64,000 nucleotides of DNA from Cordylochernes scorpioides (GCA_030710605.1 CP092877.1:69161598-69225597); one strand, 5' to 3'. Positions 22,695 through 32,739 are shown, counted from the stretch's first letter. Notes: a model not told the origin generated them from the sequence alone. Translations and numbers: made by a program.

Positions 22695-23780
22695 TATTCA
22701 GTAGACCCTCTCATAAGCGTCCTCCTAATAACATGGATATTTCTGGTTTCTCTTGGAGGTGGTTTCTCATTGGAAGCTGTGTTTCCTTTAGTTTCATAAA
22801 TATGGTTGTCACTCAGGAAGGTAGTCTCTAATTGGAAGGTGTCATTGTGGATATAGAATGAGTTTTTGTTTATCAAAATTGATTGAAATAGATGTTTGTG
22901 TGTATATAAAGGTAGTACCATCACCTGGTGTGTGTTGACACATGCCGTCTACTATATTAAAGAAGGAAAATAATGTAAAATAAAGTCCGTGTAGGAATAC
23001 AATGTGTGCTAATGAAGGAACCGTTAGATATTTCCGTTGTACCGTTATTTGTATTCCGTGAAACGACCCCAGAATTTACACTAAGGCTGTGGAGTTAGTC
23101 ACACGACACTTCCTATTGTCGAAGCTATTGCTGAGTCGTCCATGTTGACTCACCCCGTTACATATTAGAACAACTTAGATGCATACTCTACTGGATTTGC
23201 ATCCTCGCAGAACCTCTCCATTTTCTTTTAGTTGACTTCGCTTTTGGGACTATTTCCAAGTGTATCATTTAAAAATACTCTATTTTAATAATGGTACTAT
23301 AATATGGGCAGCGTGTTTTAAAAGTTACAAATCACTCTTACTCCAGTTGTTTGTACATTTCTGGAATCCGAGTGCAGTAATGGAAGTGTGGTATGTACAC
23401 CACAGCCTGCTGTCACCATTTGACCAGAGATGACTTTCTGGGACACCTAACGGTGGGAAAACGCGGCCAGATACAAAATGGCGTATCTTCATAAACCTGT
23501 AGGTGATCGATCATTTCAAAATATTTGTAGTATATATAGCATGGATGTTATTATTTGTACATAGCAATAATACAAATGAAAACACTTATGTCTAACTGGT
23601 CTTGTCCTTATTGTTTGCGGAAGAGCATTGCTCGATGTAAATATTTAAATATAATTCTACTGTCTTAAAAGCTTATGTCCATAGTTTGCTTAAATACCAT
23701 TTCTAAGATTCCACCCTTCAGTGTTGCATATAAAAGCAGAATGATCCAATATAGTATTAGAGCTCTAAAAGAAGCGGTCT
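22695..23780. other. Possible pogo-like remnant at 22,700-22,840, otherwise nothing
   Basis: ACCCTCTCATAAGCGTCCTC and TGGAGGTGGTTTCTC echo the pogo-like pieces at 50.0 and 51.0 kb. The remainder, to 23,780, is unmatched. Confidence 0.35.
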
Positions 23781-23784
23781 GCTA

Positions 23785-23925
23785 GATTAAAATGGCGAAA
23801 CCGCTGGGAGGGTTCACAACTGATGAGCCAAGCCCTCCCAATATTTTTTCATCGCAGTAAGGACAGTAGAAGTTTGATTTATTTGTGAAAAGAAACATTC
23901 GCGTGTTTTCATTTGTATTATTATT
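23785..23925 (+). mobile_element. FB-A foldback, half copy with intact core
   Basis: GGCGAAACC at 23,794-23,802, GGGAGGG, CTGATGAGCC at 23,820-23,829, CCCTCCC, CATCGCAGTAAGGACAGTAG and GAAACATTCGCG are all present in order. This is one of three copies with an uninterrupted CTGATGA and GAAA core. Confidence 0.75.
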
Positions 23926-23929
23926 ATTT

Positions 23930-24680
23930 GTTGTGTATACTAACATTTCTAGAATCTCTTGTGGTAGAAACCTCGGGATGTTGAAGCCGCCCTGATTGAT
24001 GAGGATCATAGCCCTATGCAATTATATTACTTTTGGGCTTTCCGTAATTTCTAAAGTTGGTGTTGTGTCAATCTTGTCAGCCCTCATCTGCTAGTTTGTT
24101 TATAGTTTTGTATAAAATTTGCAATAATATATTTAATATTTAATAATAACTATCACACAAGAAACACATTGTCAAAAAATAATGTTTACAATTTTTTACG
24201 ATAGATGGCAGTTGAAATCATAATTATGGAGATAATAAAATTTTGTCTATTGCGTTTCTAACGGGAAAATGTTCCATTTTTCCTTTTATTAATGTAATAT
24301 GCCACAGGGAATTGCAGTGGTACGAGAAATTTGGAGGAATTTGATTCATATGGCAACCAGAGATTTGTAGAATTGTACCTATTTTACATATTGGTTAAAA
24401 TGAATGTTTTTGCAGTGTAACTTGTAGTTAGGGATAATTAGGAGAATCAGACAAAACAAGCTTCACTTTGAGGCAATATCGCATTTGGTTTTAACATTTT
24501 AATAATAGGTTTTTTTTTTCAATATAATTGGAAAATATATAGAAGAATTAAAATGAATATGAAGAGAAAAATCAGGTATTTTTAGGCATTAAAAAAGTAT
24601 TCTCAATTTATAAACAATATTAAGAATGACCAATTATTTCTGTGGCAATCCTTGAAATCGATTTTTTTAATGATTGTGAA
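23930..24680. other. No gene recognised
   Basis: AT-rich. CGATAGATGGCAGTTG at 24,200 is a weak match to the recurrent AGATGGCGC box. Confidence 0.35.
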
Positions 24681-24683
24681 ATA

Positions 24684-24880
24684 CACTCATGGACAAAACT
24701 TAAGGAAGTTGTACCTTTTAGCATGTATATCAGGATTCAGACAATAACTCTGAAAGATATTACAGTGACCTTTATTGAAGATACACGAGATAACCAAGTG
24801 TGAACAACCTCTGTCATCTTCAAATAAATACTGGCAACATTGAGACTTTCCCCACTTCCTTAAGTTCTGTCCATAAGTGA
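24684..24880 (+). mobile_element. Tc1-like MITE
   Basis: Left ACACTCATGGACAAAACTTA preceded by TA, right CTTCCTTAAGTTCTGTCCAT. The final bases of the right repeat have mutated (CATAAGTGA), so the TA duplication is lost there. Confidence 0.85.
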
Positions 24881-24899
24881 TTTAATTGATTGATTTAGT

Positions 24900-25080
24900 G
24901 ATTTATTTAGAGCACATTTATCATGATTAGATTTTTAACTTGGCTCTAGCTGACCCTGTTCCCTACCATGTATGCCCCCCCAGTCCTCCACGCAGCAAAC
25001 AAGCCTCTCCCCTCCGCCTATCCATGAGTGTAGTTGGGTAACCTATCCGTTAAAATGGGCATTCGTTGTTAACGTATATG
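24900..25080. other. No gene recognised
   Basis: Short spacer, pyrimidine-rich near 24,975. Confidence 0.3.
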
Positions 25081-25086
25081 AGATTT

Positions 25087-25495
25087 AAAAATATTTTATT
25101 GACCTCATACACAAGTCAATGGTAGTAGTATATAGTAATTATAAAAAGAGGGATAGAATAAAAGAGTAAAATATATACAGTTATGTACAGTCGAGGAGAT
25201 TCCCCCAACGACGGAGAGTCCTCCTCCAGACAGTAAGGGGGTTTTCATGTTCTCCCCTCATCTCAGGGCTCAGAAAGAACCTGTGTATGGATGACTTGGC
25301 AGTTGTTAACGTATATGAGTCGGGACTTGATGAGAAAGTATCGTCAACTATAGTGATGGCTACATTGGATTTGTATTGAGCAAAGAGGGACGAAGAGTAA
25401 TAACGTGGGACAGTTGTAGCGGTGTGTGCGGGAGGGAAAGTGGGCGAAACGTCCAGTACTCCTAGCCTTGACCTTGTGACTGCTGCAGCCATTGT
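25087..25495 (-). pseudogene. LINE 3' end, family L1 (truncated)
   Basis: The minus strand encodes YTLTTAKSSIHRFFLSPEMR followed by GEHENPLTVWRRTLRRWG, which aligns by eye with the peptides on the minus strand at 30.2 kb (ASAKSIIYRYFVQVGL) and 31.1 kb (SLAAKYAIYVFFVDREIRG). This is a short conserved region near the C-terminus of a non-LTR retrotransposon protein. The minus strand then runs into a 3' end of the form GTCAATAAAATATTTTTAAA. The 5' part of the element is missing. Further copies of the same 3' end lie at 40,819-41,000, 48,973-49,130 and 49,142-49,200, all on the same strand. Confidence 0.6.
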
Positions 25496-25674
25496 TGGCC
25501 ACAGTTCTGGGAACTGAGGCCTGCGCCAGACAGGGAGTGTCTGCTTCCTTTACTGCCTCTTCTTCCCTCTCTCTCTCGCTTCTTTTTTTTTTTTTTACTT
25601 TTTTTTAAACCGCACTTGTGAGAGCAACATTTAAATCATCTTGTTATAAAAAGGTATTTTTTTTTAGATAAATA

Positions 25675-26170
25675 CACTTATAGACAAAACATAAGGAAGT
25701 TGTACCTCACAGCATGTATATCGAGATTCAGACAATAACTCTGATATTTGAGACACATGGACCTTTGTAAAACGATATTTGAAAATTAACCCGCATGTGT
25801 GTTTCTTTTCAACGAAAAATCAAAATTTATTTTTAAGGATAAATAACGATTATTTCTAACCTTAGAGATGAAGTATGAATTGTGAAGAGTAATGATAAAC
25901 ATCTCTAAGGTTAGAAATAATCGTTATTTCTCCTTAAAAATAAATTTTGATTTTTCGTTGAAAAGAAACACATGTGGGTTAATTTTCAAATGTCGTTTTA
26001 CAATCACAAGCCGCATTATATTATACAGTGACCTTTATTGAAGATATACAAGATAACCAAGTGTGAACAAAATTGCCTCTGTCTCTTTCAAAAAAAAAAA
26101 AAAGAAAATTAATAATAGATGACTGGTGATATTAAAAACTTTCCTTTTTCTTAAGTTGTCTCCGTGAATG
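25675..26170 (+). mobile_element. Tc1-like MITE interrupted by a palindrome
   Basis: Left end ACACTTATAGACAAAACATA and right end TTAAGTTGTCTCCGTGAATG flanked by TA on both sides. The internal order (GACCTTTGTA, then after the insert GTGACCTTTATTGAAG, CCTCTGTCTC, A-run) is that of the family. The foldback at 25,767-26,003 lies inside it, so the foldback came later. Confidence 0.75.
25767..26003. repeat. FB-B foldback: long near-perfect palindrome
   Basis: Arms of about 105 bases (25,767-25,872 and 25,899-26,003) are nearly perfect reverse complements, with a spacer of about 27 bases. The arms include GTTTCTTTTCAACGAAAAAT and its mirror. The right flank CAAGCCGCATTATATTATAC matches the left flank of the related palindrome at 32,535. 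Confidence 0.9.
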
Positions 26171-26331
26171 TATATAAACGATTGATAAATCTTATGTTTG
26201 TTAATACGGTAGTTTTTGACATTGGTGACTTTCTTTGAAAAAGTTTAAATGAATATTTAATGTCCTCACCTCCGTGTACATAGGTAAATATTTTTGAAGA
26301 TTATTTATTGGTTGGAAGTTTGTTTGTAAAT

Positions 26332-26468
26332 ATATATGGCTATCCATATAAACCATTTAGCTTCAGACGTTTTACTCACTCGCTGTCACTCAAAGGAATA
26401 CAGCTAGTCACTGAAACTTCGGGAAATAAATAAAAATGGTTTATATGGGTAGCCATATATATATATTT
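26332..26468. repeat. Foldback with hammerhead-like core
   Basis: ATGGCTATCCATATAAACC is mirrored by GGTTTATATGGGTAGCCAT. The enclosed CACTCAAAGG ... GTCACTGAAACTTCGGG resembles the motif at 52,425-52,460 (CCTTGAGAAGAG ... GTCACTGAAATCTCGGG). Confidence 0.7.
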
Positions 26469-26499
26469 CCAGATATGTAAATATGTCATACGGGTAAAA

Positions 26500-26645
26500 T
26501 GAAATGATTTAAAAAAGCACGAATGTTTCTTTTAGACATAATACAAACTTCTACTGTCCTTACTGAGACTGTGGTGAACCCTCCCAGCGGTTTCGCCAAT
26601 TTAATCCACCAGACCACTTCTCAGAGCTCTAATACTGTATTGGAC
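26500..26645 (-). mobile_element. FB-A foldback, half copy
   Basis: CACGAATGTTTCTTTTAGAC, CTTCTACTGTCCTTACTG, GTGAACCCTCCCAGCGG and TTTCGCCAATTTAATCCACC. The CTGATGAG half of the core is deleted. Confidence 0.7.
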
Positions 26646-26655
26646 GATTCTGCTT

Positions 26656-26750
26656 ATATACTCACTAGCCGAATGACCCGGGCAACGCCCGTGTTTTACC
26701 CGATTGAATGTTTTGATTCAAATACTATTTGTTACAATTATAAATTGGCT
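26656..26750 (-). mobile_element. Helitron 3' end fragment
   Basis: On the minus strand this ends with CGGGCGTTGCCCGGGTCATT then CGGCTAG|T. This is the short hairpin plus CTRR terminus of a Helitron, and it matches the end of the 41.9-kb element including the sequence upstream (AATAGTATTTGAAT). Confidence 0.8.
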
Positions 26751-26759
26751 CCTTATATA

Positions 26760-27045
26760 AATGCATATGTTAGTTAATAACTATAGCCTATGTGCTTTAT
26801 CTGTCTATGTACTGTTGGCTTCCGTAGGCGTCTCATACTGGGAAAAAGAAAGAGAGGATACCATTTGGTTATTAACTAATATATGCATTTATTTAAGGAG
26901 CGAATCATTGAAGGGTGGAATCTCAGAAATGGTTTTCAAGAAGACTATGGACATAAGCTTATAGGACAGTAGAATTATATTCAAATATTTGCATCGAACA
27001 ATGCTCTTCCGCAAACAATAAATACAAGGTCAGTTAGACATAAAT
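26760..27045. other. No gene recognised
   Basis: Short spacer between Helitron and FB-A debris. Confidence 0.3.
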
Positions 27046-27297
27046 TAACACAAAGCAATAACGCGCCATCTATACATATAAAATGAAAGGATTTAAAAGC
27101 ACGAATGTTTCTTTTATACATAATACAAACTTCTACTGTCCTTACTGCGATGAAAAATATATTGGGAGGGCTTGGCTCATCAGTGGTGAACCCAGTAAGG
27201 GCAGTAGAAGTTTGTATTATGTCTAAAAGAAACATTCGTGCTTTTAAATCCTTTCATTTTATATATATATATATTGCGTGTTATTGCTTTGTGTTAA
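27046..27297. mobile_element. FB-A foldback, full-length palindrome
   Basis: TTAACACAAAGCAATAACGC at the left is mirrored at 27,275-27,297 (GTTATTGCTTTGTGTTAA). Arms of about 110 bases include GCGCCATCTATA (left only), AAAGCACGAATGTTTCTTTT and ACTTCTACTGTCCTTACTG. The centre contains GGGAGGGCTTGGCTCATCAG. The core lacks the GAAACC half. It is one of the best-preserved copies for defining the element's ends. Confidence 0.85.
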
Positions 27298-27530
27298 TAT
27301 GATATGGGTTTGATGTACAAAGTTAGATGTTAGGTATCATCACCTGAGTGCATGATCGTAAGCTTTGATGATTTGATCGTATGCCCGTCCACAAGTGAAA
27401 TTATAAGTCACCGTGGTTTTTTTAGTTTATCCACACACGGATTGATAACACGGGTGGTGATGTTTGTTAGGAGTTTCAGAAACGTCGTAAAATGTGTTGA
27501 TAAAATTGGAATGTGCCGTTACAACAGAAA

Positions 27531-27665
27531 TTGGTGAAACCGCTGGGAGGGTTCACCACTGATGAACCAAGCCCTCCCAATATGTTTTTTCATCGCAGTG
27601 GGGACAGTGGAAGTTTGTATTGTGTATGAGAAAGAGGTATTCGTGCTTTTAAATCCTTTCATTTT
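27531..27665 (+). mobile_element. FB-A foldback, half copy with intact core
   Basis: GGTGAAACC at 27,533-27,541 and CTGATGAACC at 27,559-27,568. Relative to the 23.8-kb copy both putative stem-II strands changed (GGC to GGT, GCC to ACC), so pairing is kept. CCCTCCC, CATCGCAGT and TTAAATCCTTTCATTTTATA follow. Confidence 0.75.
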
Positions 27666-27702
27666 ATATATAGAAACTGTTTGTGTAACAATATAACCTG
27701 TT

Positions 27703-27789
27703 ATCAGAATTTAAAGCGCTTATGGAGATATGTATCTTTATTTTGATCTTCTCAAGCTACATATCTCCATAAGCGTTTTAAATTCTGAT
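27703..27789. repeat. Palindrome, 33-bp arms
   Basis: CAGAATTTAAAGCGCTTATG continuing to GGAGATATGTA is mirrored by TACATATCTCCATAAGCG continuing to TTTTAAATTCTG, with a spacer of about 20 bases. Confidence 0.9.
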
Positions 27790-27879
27790 GTCAGATATCC
27801 AAAGGAGATTTAAATCGATTCAATATAACCTGTTACAAAAAAGATATAATACTCAGTATTTTTTTAAATTTATTTGATT

Positions 27880-28020
27880 AAAGTAGCTTTCGCTGGCAAC
27901 CCCTTCCTCAGAATAACATATGAAGAGGTAATGAAAGAGATTATATAGCATTTTGATAGCTCACTCCGTCACCTTTTCATATGTATTGTTGAGGAAGGGT
28001 TTGCCCGCGAAAGCTACTAT
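27880..28020. repeat. Inverted pair of Penelope-type hairpin motifs
   Basis: GTAGCTTTCGCTGGC ... CCCCTTCCTCA at 27,882-27,912 is mirrored by TGAGGAAGGGTTTGCCCGCG followed by AAAGCTAC at 27,990-28,017. Confidence 0.65.
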
Positions 28021-28430
28021 AATTGTTAGCACGTTTTCTTTGAACTTTCTTCTAGAAAGAACGAGCTGACTCACTTCGATTCAATTCGATTTATTTCAAA
28101 CAACAAAAAAAGAATTACACTAAGATTTAATGCGATTTAGTAGTGTTTTTTAACACAAAAGAAAAAAAAAGAAGAATATATTAACACAAAAAAAAAAAAC
28201 AGAAGAAGAAAAAACAACAAAAAGAATGATGATAAATAACAATAAAATTCTATGAATATGAATTATAATTAATTAATAAAATACAATAATAATAATTAAA
28301 ATAAAACCTAACAATAATCAAATAAATAAGAGTTAGGCAGTCTTAGATCTTTATTGTACTTTGTCGAAATTCGCAAACCTGTGATAGTGAATACAACCTG
28401 TGCTAATTCTGTTGTATAACTATTGTAACA
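28021..28430. other. A-rich tract, no gene
   Basis: 28,100-28,330 is A-rich on the plus strand with AAC/AAG/AAT-biased simple sequence. No element end is clear. Confidence 0.5.
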
Positions 28431-28600
28431 AAGTATTTATTAATTTTATTAACAGAGTGGTCATTTTTATGTTTATATTTTCTACTCTGTAAATTTCCCT
28501 CGTGGCTTTTGTTTACCATTCATAGTTTGTTCTTGCCTGAAATAAATTCTCATCCCGAAGTTGGTCTTCCCTAATTTTCCACGTGGGCAATATGTAACAT
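28431..28600 (-). repeat. Dispersed repeat, family C copy 3
   Basis: TTGTAACAAAGTATTTATTA, GTTCTTGCCTGAAATAAATT and CCCGAAGTTGGTCTTCCCTA match the copy at 3.9 kb in the same orientation. Confidence 0.75.
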
Positions 28601-28609
28601 TCTCCATAA

Positions 28610-28890
28610 TACACACGCGATTTAGAAAGCTTATAATTTTTACTTAAATCTACATAGGCATTTACGTCTACTCAAGTCTTCCATTGTTCCTGCTGTTGTG
28701 GACAGCAGTAAAAGTTTGACCATTCTGTTCGGCTACTAGCCAGTTGTTAGAAAAGACAAAAGCTAACGGTGACAAGTTTCTTTATTGAAAAGGTAGAAGC
28801 TTGACGAGCTTTCGGATAATAGCGTCTTTCAACAGGTTAAATACGAATACAAGTTGTTTTTCGGCTACATGAACTCAGGAATTTGGTTTA
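28610..28890 (-). other. Penelope-type motif at 28,805-28,835, otherwise nothing
   Basis: On the minus strand, CCTGTTGAAAGACGC ... CCGAAAGCTCGTC. The remainder is unassigned. Confidence 0.4.
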
Positions 28891-28892
28891 AA

Positions 28893-28998
28893 TATATACG
28901 AATAAAAGATTACATGAGGAGCTTTTTTTCCGATTTAAATCGGCAATAAATCGAAAAAGAAGCTCCTCATGTAATCTTTTATTCGTATATATTTAAAC
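28893..28998. repeat. Palindrome, about 50-bp arms
   Basis: AAATATATACGAATAAAAGA continuing to GGAGCTT is mirrored by AAGCTCCTCATGTAATCTTT continuing to TTCGTATATATTT, with a short centre CGATTTAAATCGGCAATAAA. Confidence 0.9.
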
Positions 28999-29230
28999 AA
29001 GTTATTTTATTTGGACAATGTTATGGGAAGATCTATCTTCGCGCTGAAAAGTTGAAATTACTATCATTTTTCTTCAATCAATCATTAGGGATATTCCTAT
29101 CGTAATTTTATTGTGATTTATGTGATACAGGACTTTATAGGCAGGATCTTGAAGATAGAGATTGCCTGTTCGACATTCTTAGCTTTTTTTAAATAAGAGA
29201 CACTTCGGCCAGAAAAAGTTTTTATTTTCT

Positions 29231-29274
29231 CGATGTTTCGACAAAAATATTTTGTCTTCGTCAGGAATTTGAGA
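29231..29274 (-). other. Hammerhead-like motif with strong stem
   Basis: On the minus strand, CCTGACGAAG, then GACAAAA paired to TTTTGTC around a short loop, then GAAACATCG. This is the longest uninterrupted stem II among the motif copies. An extra A sits between CTGACGA and the stem, which the canonical hammerhead lacks. Confidence 0.45.
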
Positions 29275-29341
29275 TTCTAGGGACCTACCAGAATTAATTT
29301 CAATCAAGATTGAAACATTTGTCTCTTTTTTTTGTGCATGT

Positions 29342-29500
29342 TATTCTGAGCAGCTTTCTCCATGTCCACATTTCCAAAGCTTCAATTCTTTTTATTTATC
29401 TTTTCTGAGAGTCCAGCTCTCGCATCCATAAATGACCACAGGGAATACCAATGTCTCTACAATTCTTTTCTCTTTGATATACCTTTATATTTCATAGTTG
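29342..29500 (-). pseudogene. LINE reverse-transcriptase C-terminal fragment
   Basis: The minus strand reads TLVFPVVIYGCESWTLRKDK, then after a short break RIEALEMWTWRKLLRIT. This is the well-known LYGCESW ... RIEAFEMWxxRRxLRI pattern near the C-terminus of RTE/CR1-type non-LTR retrotransposon proteins. A frame interruption lies between the two blocks. Only this tail remains; no endonuclease or RT palm is seen nearby. Confidence 0.75.
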
Positions 29501-29689
29501 CGCTCTTCCTAGTGCTATTCTCTGCAGACCATAATGTAATGATAAAACTTATTTAGATGAGAAGACTTGGTTCATTCTTCTAATAACCTCTATGATTGCA
29601 ATAAGGTATGTAGAGAGAGATAATAGTTGGTAATATATACCATAAGAAACACATTACCAAAAATAATATTTACATATTTTATCGATAGA

Positions 29690-29817
29690 TTACTATTACA
29701 ATTATTTTATTTCCAAAGCGCTATATCCCGCAAGGGATACTTGCGCCAAACAAGGAGAAAAGTTTATTTACATAAGTTATTTACATTATTCAACGCATGA
29801 AAACATTAGAGATCCAG
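29690..29817 (-). repeat. Dispersed repeat, family G copy 1
   Basis: Reverse complement of 53,990-54,118 at high identity (CAAAGCGCTATATCCCGCAA, CAAACAAGGAGAAAAGTTTA, TTCAACGCATGAAAAC). Confidence 0.85.
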
Positions 29818-29819
29818 AT

Positions 29820-30155
29820 TTTGTAGAAAGTTTAGAATGTATTTACAAAATGAATTGAACTTTAAATATGATTTTTTTTTATCGGAAATCAAATCGTTAG
29901 GTTCACAAACAACTAGTTCATTCTTCATTCTATAATCTTGAAATGCTGGGCAATCGATAGATGAAATTGAATTTATAATTATGCTCAAAAAGATTTATTC
30001 CCCCTTTCGTTTTATTTACCCCAAAATATAAGTTTCGTATTAGATCATGGAAGTTATGATAATTCCACAGCTTGTACTAATGCGTACATCTCTGTCAGAC
30101 ATATAGCGGTGGCAAGCTCCTGTTGGTTATTTACATCTGCGGGGACAATTTAAAC
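29820..30155. other. No gene recognised
   Basis: AT-rich, unmatched. Confidence 0.35.
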
Positions 30156-30157
30156 AA

Positions 30158-30620
30158 ATTTTATTGACTTCTTGTCAATAATTTACATTAAAAATGGAAA
30201 TAAATAAACTAAAATATAGATGATCATGCGGAAGATGTGCCCCGGCGAGTGAGCCTTCTTTCCCAGGCGATGAGCGGGTGGTCAGCCCAACCTGTACGAA
30301 GTACCGGTAGATGATGGATTTGGCCGACGCCAAGATGGCCAAGTCGTCATCTTCGAGGCCAGACCCGAAAATCCAGGCCTGCAGGTCGGGGGGTCGCCCG
30401 AGGACACTGAAGGCTTCGATGATGAGGGGCCTGATACGCCTGCAGCTCCAGTAACATCTGTGGTGAGGTTGGACAAGATTCCAGTAGGTAAAAAGAGAGG
30501 ACATTGTGTCATAAGACCGAGTTGGAAGGACATGACTCCATGTCCGCTGATATTTCTCCCAGGCGTCGATGACTTGGACCGTCTAAGAATTGTTTTCCAT
30601 TTCCTTCCTCTGTTTTCTCT
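30158..30620 (-). pseudogene. LINE 3' end, related to family L1
   Basis: The minus strand encodes CRRIRPLIIEAFSVLGRPPD, AWIFGSGLEDDDLAILASAK and SIIYRYFVQVGL in one frame, preceded by VIDAWEKYQRTWSHVLP after a stop. The segment is markedly GC-richer than its surroundings. Its 3' side contains TTGACAAGAAGTCAATAAAA on the minus strand, like the other L1 3' ends. A second open frame on the same strand (136 codons) overlaps but lacks the conserved peptide, so I treat it as a shadow. Confidence 0.65.
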
Positions 30621-30624
30621 CTTC

Positions 30625-30935
30625 ATTTCTTTCTTCAAATCTACATACGGAGCGTTTGTCAAAAATGGCTCAATGAATTTAATATATGTCAAAGATTTAA
30701 ATATTGGAACGCATTTTATATATATTAGGAAAGGAATAAGTGTGTCAACGTTTTGTACATTGTGCCGTTAGGTGGTGTTTGTCATCTTTGCAAAGTTCAG
30801 CTGTTATCTTGAATGCTGTCTGTTTTTGTACGCTATTAAAATTCATAGAGTAAAGGCACAATTTGGTTGGTGTAGACCAGTGACCCGTTACCTATGTGTC
30901 GTGGTGTGTCATGAGGCTATGTTAGACATTGACAA
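30625..30935. other. No gene recognised
   Basis: AT-rich spacer between two LINE ends. Confidence 0.35.
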
Positions 30936-30940
30936 TTAAA

Positions 30941-31180
30941 ATAATTTTATTGACATCTTGTCAATACATGCAAAGTGCACAGTCTGCACTATTAAAAAAA
31001 AAGATAATTATGTATATATGCATCATACTATGTACAATGAATATGGCGCCTTTGCCAACGCTCTTAGAGTTTGGTGGAGAATCGCCAGTGGGTCTCCAGC
31101 GACACCACGTATTTCGCGATCTACGAAGAATACGTAGATCGCGTACTTCGCCGCTAAGGAGATGGTGGCTATGCTAGACA
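30941..31180 (-). pseudogene. LINE 3' end, related to family L1
   Basis: The minus strand reads ATISLAAKYAIYVFFVDREI, RGVAGDPLAILHQTLRALAK and a stop shortly after. The 3' region contains CAAGATGTCAATAAAATTAT. The C-terminal peptide shows the closest likeness to the 25-kb copy (AKxxIHxFF, then MRGEHENPLTVWRRTLR). Confidence 0.65.
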
Positions 31181-31429
31181 TGCTGCAACATTTCCAAGAG
31201 TCTGTGAAACAAATAGTTTTAAAGAAATTCTATTTTTATATAACTTTATTATATATGTAGGTAGGTAGTAATTTGCACATTTCTATAAAATCCACTCTTA
31301 GTAACAAAAGACAGTAACGATTGGGGAAGTTCTCTGTGGAGAATAAAACAAGATGTTTTCTTCGTAGTAATGAATGTGTTTATATGAAAAAAAAATCACA
31401 CTAAAATAGTTTTATTTTTTCATATTATA

Positions 31430-31646
31430 CACTCATGGACAAAACTAACCTAAGTTGTACCCTTTAGAACATGTATATCGAGATTCAGACAATAACTCGG
31501 AAAGATATTTGATACACAATGACCTTTATTGAAGACACACGAGATAACCAAGTGTGAACAAAATTGACTCTGTCTCCTTAAAAAATATATAGACGACCGT
31601 GTCAGCATCAAATACTTTCCACTTCCTTAAGTTCTGTCCATGAGTG
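31430..31646 (+). mobile_element. Tc1-like MITE, complete
   Basis: Terminal inverted repeats CACTCATGGACAAAACT and CTTAAGTTCTGTCCATGAGTG, with TA on both sides (31,428 and 31,647). Length is 217 bases. No transposase is encoded. It serves as the reference copy for the family. Confidence 0.9.
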
Positions 31647-31649
31647 TAG

Positions 31650-32530
31650 TTGAAAATATAAGAGCATCCTTGACGTTGACAACACGACTGAGGGTCGTTT
31701 GGTATTATGTCACATTCCGCGCCCTGAAGTTGGACAGCGTTCCGCGTAGATCGGACTTCTCCCCGACATGTAGAGAGAGAGAAATAGAGCAAGTCACCAA
31801 CTACCCGGGCTGTACTGCCAAAGACTAGAAGTAAGTCTTAGTTATTGATATGTAGAATGAGTTGCGGTGAATCATTTGACCAGGTAGTACCAGCCCTAGT
31901 CTGAGATGTAGATCTGGTACGTGTCTAAAAATCAAATTTTGTTTGTACAGTTGAAAAGAAAGTAGTAGACTATTTGTAGATGGTTCTTCCCGATAGTGAG
32001 GACTGGTTGGATTAAGAGTTTGTAGACCAGAGCTCGAGATCTACGAGGACGTGACCAGTAAGGATGGTAGTGGCGACCATTCCGTGACGGGAAAAGCTAC
32101 AGTCTACATCTGTAGAGCATAGAACAGAACTAACGGGGAATTTCTCTTATATGATGGACGTTTTGTCCCCGGAATGTAGAACACCGACAAAGATAGAGCG
32201 TAGGTCTTAGATAATTTTAATTTCGCTTTGTGCGGCGTATTTACCTCAACTTCGCCTGATTCTCTCACAAGATGAAACTGTTGAAGGAAAAGGTAAACAA
32301 CCGCGGCACTTGGAAGAATTTCGGAAGGAAGATGAGTCTCTCAGGAAGTCCCTATTTCCTGTCAGTCTGCTCTGACTGAAGGATAACAGTTCTGAATATT
32401 TCTCTAACTCTGGGGGATTATCTAGAACAAAAGGTAAACAGGCTTAAGTAAGGCTAGCAGCGTCTTATGCAACTTTGTTGTAGCACCCATAATGCAAATA
32501 AATATTACCACAACCATTTTTTTTATTATA
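31650..32530. other. No gene recognised
   Basis: Mixed composition with short frames only. Nothing repeats elsewhere in the window. Confidence 0.4.
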
Positions 32531-32534
32531 CAAT

Positions 32535-32735
32535 ATAATGCGGCTTATGATTGTAGAACTAAAATTGCAATTATACCGCGAATGTTTCTTTTAAACGAAA
32601 AATCGTAATTTATTTTAAGGAGAAATAGCGATTATTTCTAGGGATGGAGTATGAAAGGATGAATTGTGAAGAGTAATGATAAATTTCGATTTTATGTTCA
32701 AAAGAAACATTCGCGGTATAATTGCAATTTTCGTT
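32535..32735. repeat. FB-B foldback palindrome
   Basis: AAAATTGCAATTATACCGCG and AATGTTTCTTTT are mirrored by AAAAGAAACATTCGCGGTAT and AATTGCAATTTT. The GAATTGTGAAGAGTAATGAT block in the spacer is shared with the 25.77-kb palindrome, as is the left flank ATAATGCGGCTTATGATTGT. Confidence 0.85.
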
Positions 32736-32739
32736 CTAC

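Noticed and set aside
23794..23836. Calling FB-A a proven ribozyme
   Set aside because: Stem I cannot form within one copy and a competing DNA hairpin covers the same bases, so it is listed as a candidate only.
30282..30692. 136-codon minus-strand open frame
   Set aside because: It overlaps the LINE tail in another frame. Only the other frame has the peptide conserved at 25 and 31 kb.
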